A stretch of DNA of 7,035 bases, taken from contig JAJRAG010000036.1 in assembly GCA_028682925.1 (NCBI GenBank), forward strand, positions 1-7,035, given 5' to 3'. Position numbers and translations under genes: made by a program. The stretch comes from Methanomassiliicoccales archaeon. Its GTDB lineage: Archaea; Thermoplasmatota; Thermoplasmata; Methanomassiliicoccales; JACIVX01. The notes under the pieces are model-generated. The model was not told the origin of the DNA, did not search any database, and saw nothing but the letters and a program-made list of their open reading frames with translations. Shown here piece by piece: positions 6,115 to 7,035 of the stretch. Every line of letters starts with the position of its first letter. Positions within the stretch are counted from its first letter, which is position 1.

Positions 6115-6177
6115 GCTATCGGAGAAACATGAAAAGTGGAGATATTTCAAACTTGTGCAAAAGAGTCCGATCTGCGA

Positions 6178-6789
6178 CTACAAACTAGCCTCGAAGTCAT
6201 CTATTGTCAACTTGAAGTCCGCATCACTGGCGAGAAGTTTGCGCTCCTTCAGTATTTCTCTGGTAAGCAACCAGTAGACGCATGCCAGAGCTCTACGCCC
6301 TTTGTTGTTCGTCGGTATCACGAGATCGACATTCCTCGTCTCGTTGTTCGCATCGCAGAGTGCCACAATCGGTATGCCGACATTGAGCGCTTCTGCCACC
6401 GCTTGTTGATCGGCTGCGGGATCAGTAACGAAGAGAACGTCTGGCTCCACATATTGCGGAAGGGTCGGATTCGTAAGGGATCCGGGAACGAACCTGCCCG
6501 GGATCACTTGTGCGCCTATGGCTTTGGCGAAGACCTTCGCCGGTTTCTGACCGTATTGCCTCGCGGACACGATCATAATCTTGTCGAGAGGGAAGCGGGA
6601 GAGGAATTTCGCAACCGCCCTGACGCGAAGGTCGGTTTGCTTCACATCAAGAACGTAAAGTCCATCTGACCTTACCTTGAAAATGAACGGCTTCATATCG
6701 GCGCTCTTTTGCTGGGTACCGATGTGAACTCCGGAAGTCAGATAGACATCCTCAGTAACCAAAAGGTCCGTCTTTACATCATCTGTCAT
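6178..6789 (-). CDS. rpsB: Small ribosomal subunit protein uS2 (archaeal type)
   Basis: This is a structural protein of the 30S subunit. The 203-aa product is close to the usual archaeal length. It carries family landmarks: YLTSGVHIGTQ near 16-26, PGRFVPGSLTNP at about 97-108, EPDVLFVTDP at 115-124 and GIPIVALCDANNETRNVDLV at 138-157, followed by IPTNNKGRRAL. A short acidic and hydrophobic tail ends the protein. The ATG at 6789 is preceded by GAGG (6797-6800), which overlaps the rpoK stop codon with 7 bases of spacing; only 9 bases separate the two genes, so they are surely co-transcribed. It ends in TAG. Confidence 0.96.
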   Translation of the reverse strand: MTDDVKTDLLVTEDVYLTSGVHIGTQQKSADMKPFIFKVRSDGLYVLDVKQTDLRVRAVAKFLSRFPLDKIMIVSARQYGQKPAKVFAKAIGAQVIPGRFVPGSLTNPTLPQYVEPDVLFVTDPAADQQAVAEALNVGIPIVALCDANNETRNVDLVIPTNNKGRRALACVYWLLTREILKERKLLASDADFKLTIDDFEASL

Positions 6790-6798
6790 CGAATAGCC

Positions 6799-6972
6799 TC
6801 ATGTATCTCTTTTGACCGTGATCGGGATGACCTTCCTGTCAAACTCCAACATAGCGATTGCAATGGGGTCAATCATCCCTTCGGGAATGTCGATGAGAAC
6901 GGGCGCTCCCAGAGAAACCTGCAGTGCCCTTGCACCGATTATGCGCGCCTTCTCAAATCTAGTGAATTTCAT
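6799..6972 (-). CDS. rpoK: DNA-directed RNA polymerase subunit K (Rpo6, Rpb6/omega homologue)
   Basis: This small subunit helps assemble archaeal RNA polymerase. The 57-aa product starting at the ATG at 6972 has the full family signature: FTRFEKARIIGARALQ at 3-18, GAPVLIDIPEG at 22-32, and IPITVKR near the end. The frame stays open upstream to an ATG at 7032 (77 aa), but that extension contains the likely TATA box (7012-7019). The predicted transcription start near 6990 is downstream of the longer start. GGTGA at 6977-6981 serves as SD for 6972, with 4 bases of spacing. The 57-residue form also matches the family's usual length. It heads the rpoK-rpsB-MEMO cluster within this window. Confidence 0.93.
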   Translation of the reverse strand: MKFTRFEKARIIGARALQVSLGAPVLIDIPEGMIDPIAIAMLEFDRKVIPITVKRDT

Positions 6973-7011
6973 TAAGTCACCATGCGGGAGTTTCCCCATA
7001 TCGACAGGGGC

Positions 7012-7019
7012 CTTATAAA
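7012..7019 (-). promoter_or_regulatory. TATA box for the rpoK-rpsB transcript
   Basis: On the minus strand TTTATAAG (context GGTTTATAAGGCC) is a near-consensus archaeal TATA box. A start about 25 bases downstream would fall near 6990, giving a leader of about 18 bases that contains the GGTGA ribosome site of rpoK. Its presence argues against the longer rpoK reading frame and for rpoK being the first gene of the transcript. Confidence 0.65.
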
Positions 7020-7035
7020 CCTTTTGCACCATAAG

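Noticed and set aside
6115..6150. TTG start extending the MEMO protein by 12 residues
   Set aside because: The family begins at MRHPAVAGKFY and no ribosome site supports the TTG.
6136..6669. 177-aa plus-strand ORF opposite rpsB
   Set aside because: Antisense to ribosomal protein uS2; no independent support.
1..7035. CRISPR arrays, tRNA or rRNA genes, insertion sequences, attachment sites
   Set aside because: No regularly spaced repeats, cloverleaf-like segments, transposase-like proteins or flanking inverted repeats were seen by eye.

Overview
The window is archaeal. An archaeal-type RNA polymerase subunit K, ribosomal protein uS2, a MEMO-family protein and a replication protein A (RPA) with its COG3390 partner all occur within 7 kb. 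TATA-box promoters and Shine-Dalgarno (SD) sites are both visible. The gene mix, the many small zinc-ribbon membrane proteins and the roughly even base composition fit a euryarchaeote, perhaps Thermoplasmatota; that phylum call is inference only.

Layout, left to right. An unrecognised aromatic-rich protein (21-476, +) may continue past the left edge. A 150-base gap carries what looks like the broken tail of a minus-strand gene and the RPA promoter. Next is a two-gene plus-strand operon: RPA (665-1993; three OB folds, one with a Cys3His zinc finger) overlapping the RPA-associated protein (1990-2877; OB fold, acidic linker, C-terminal winged helix). Everything after that is on the minus strand. 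In transcription order, from right to left, there is an information-processing cluster rpoK (6972-6799), rpsB (6789-6178) and the MEMO gene (6114-5302). It is followed by three zinc-ribbon membrane proteins (5189-4308, 4156-3896, 3437-2901), with a frameshifted small gene (3896-3541) wedged between the last two. The last minus gene converges on the RPA operon with 23 bases between them.

The rpoK-rpsB-MEMO order matches a known euryarchaeal neighbourhood that often continues into mevalonate kinase. Here it gives way to the zinc-ribbon genes. Two of those (86 and 178 aa) are paralogues in their first ~42 residues. Their upstream regions also align without a gap, from the start codon through the SD, a shared GATATC-containing box and the TATA box, so they are probably co-regulated. 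Their function is not evident from sequence. The frameshifted gene between them and the minus-strand remnant near 480-610 are the main features a standard gene finder would miss. No tRNA, rRNA, CRISPR array, transposase or integrase was seen.
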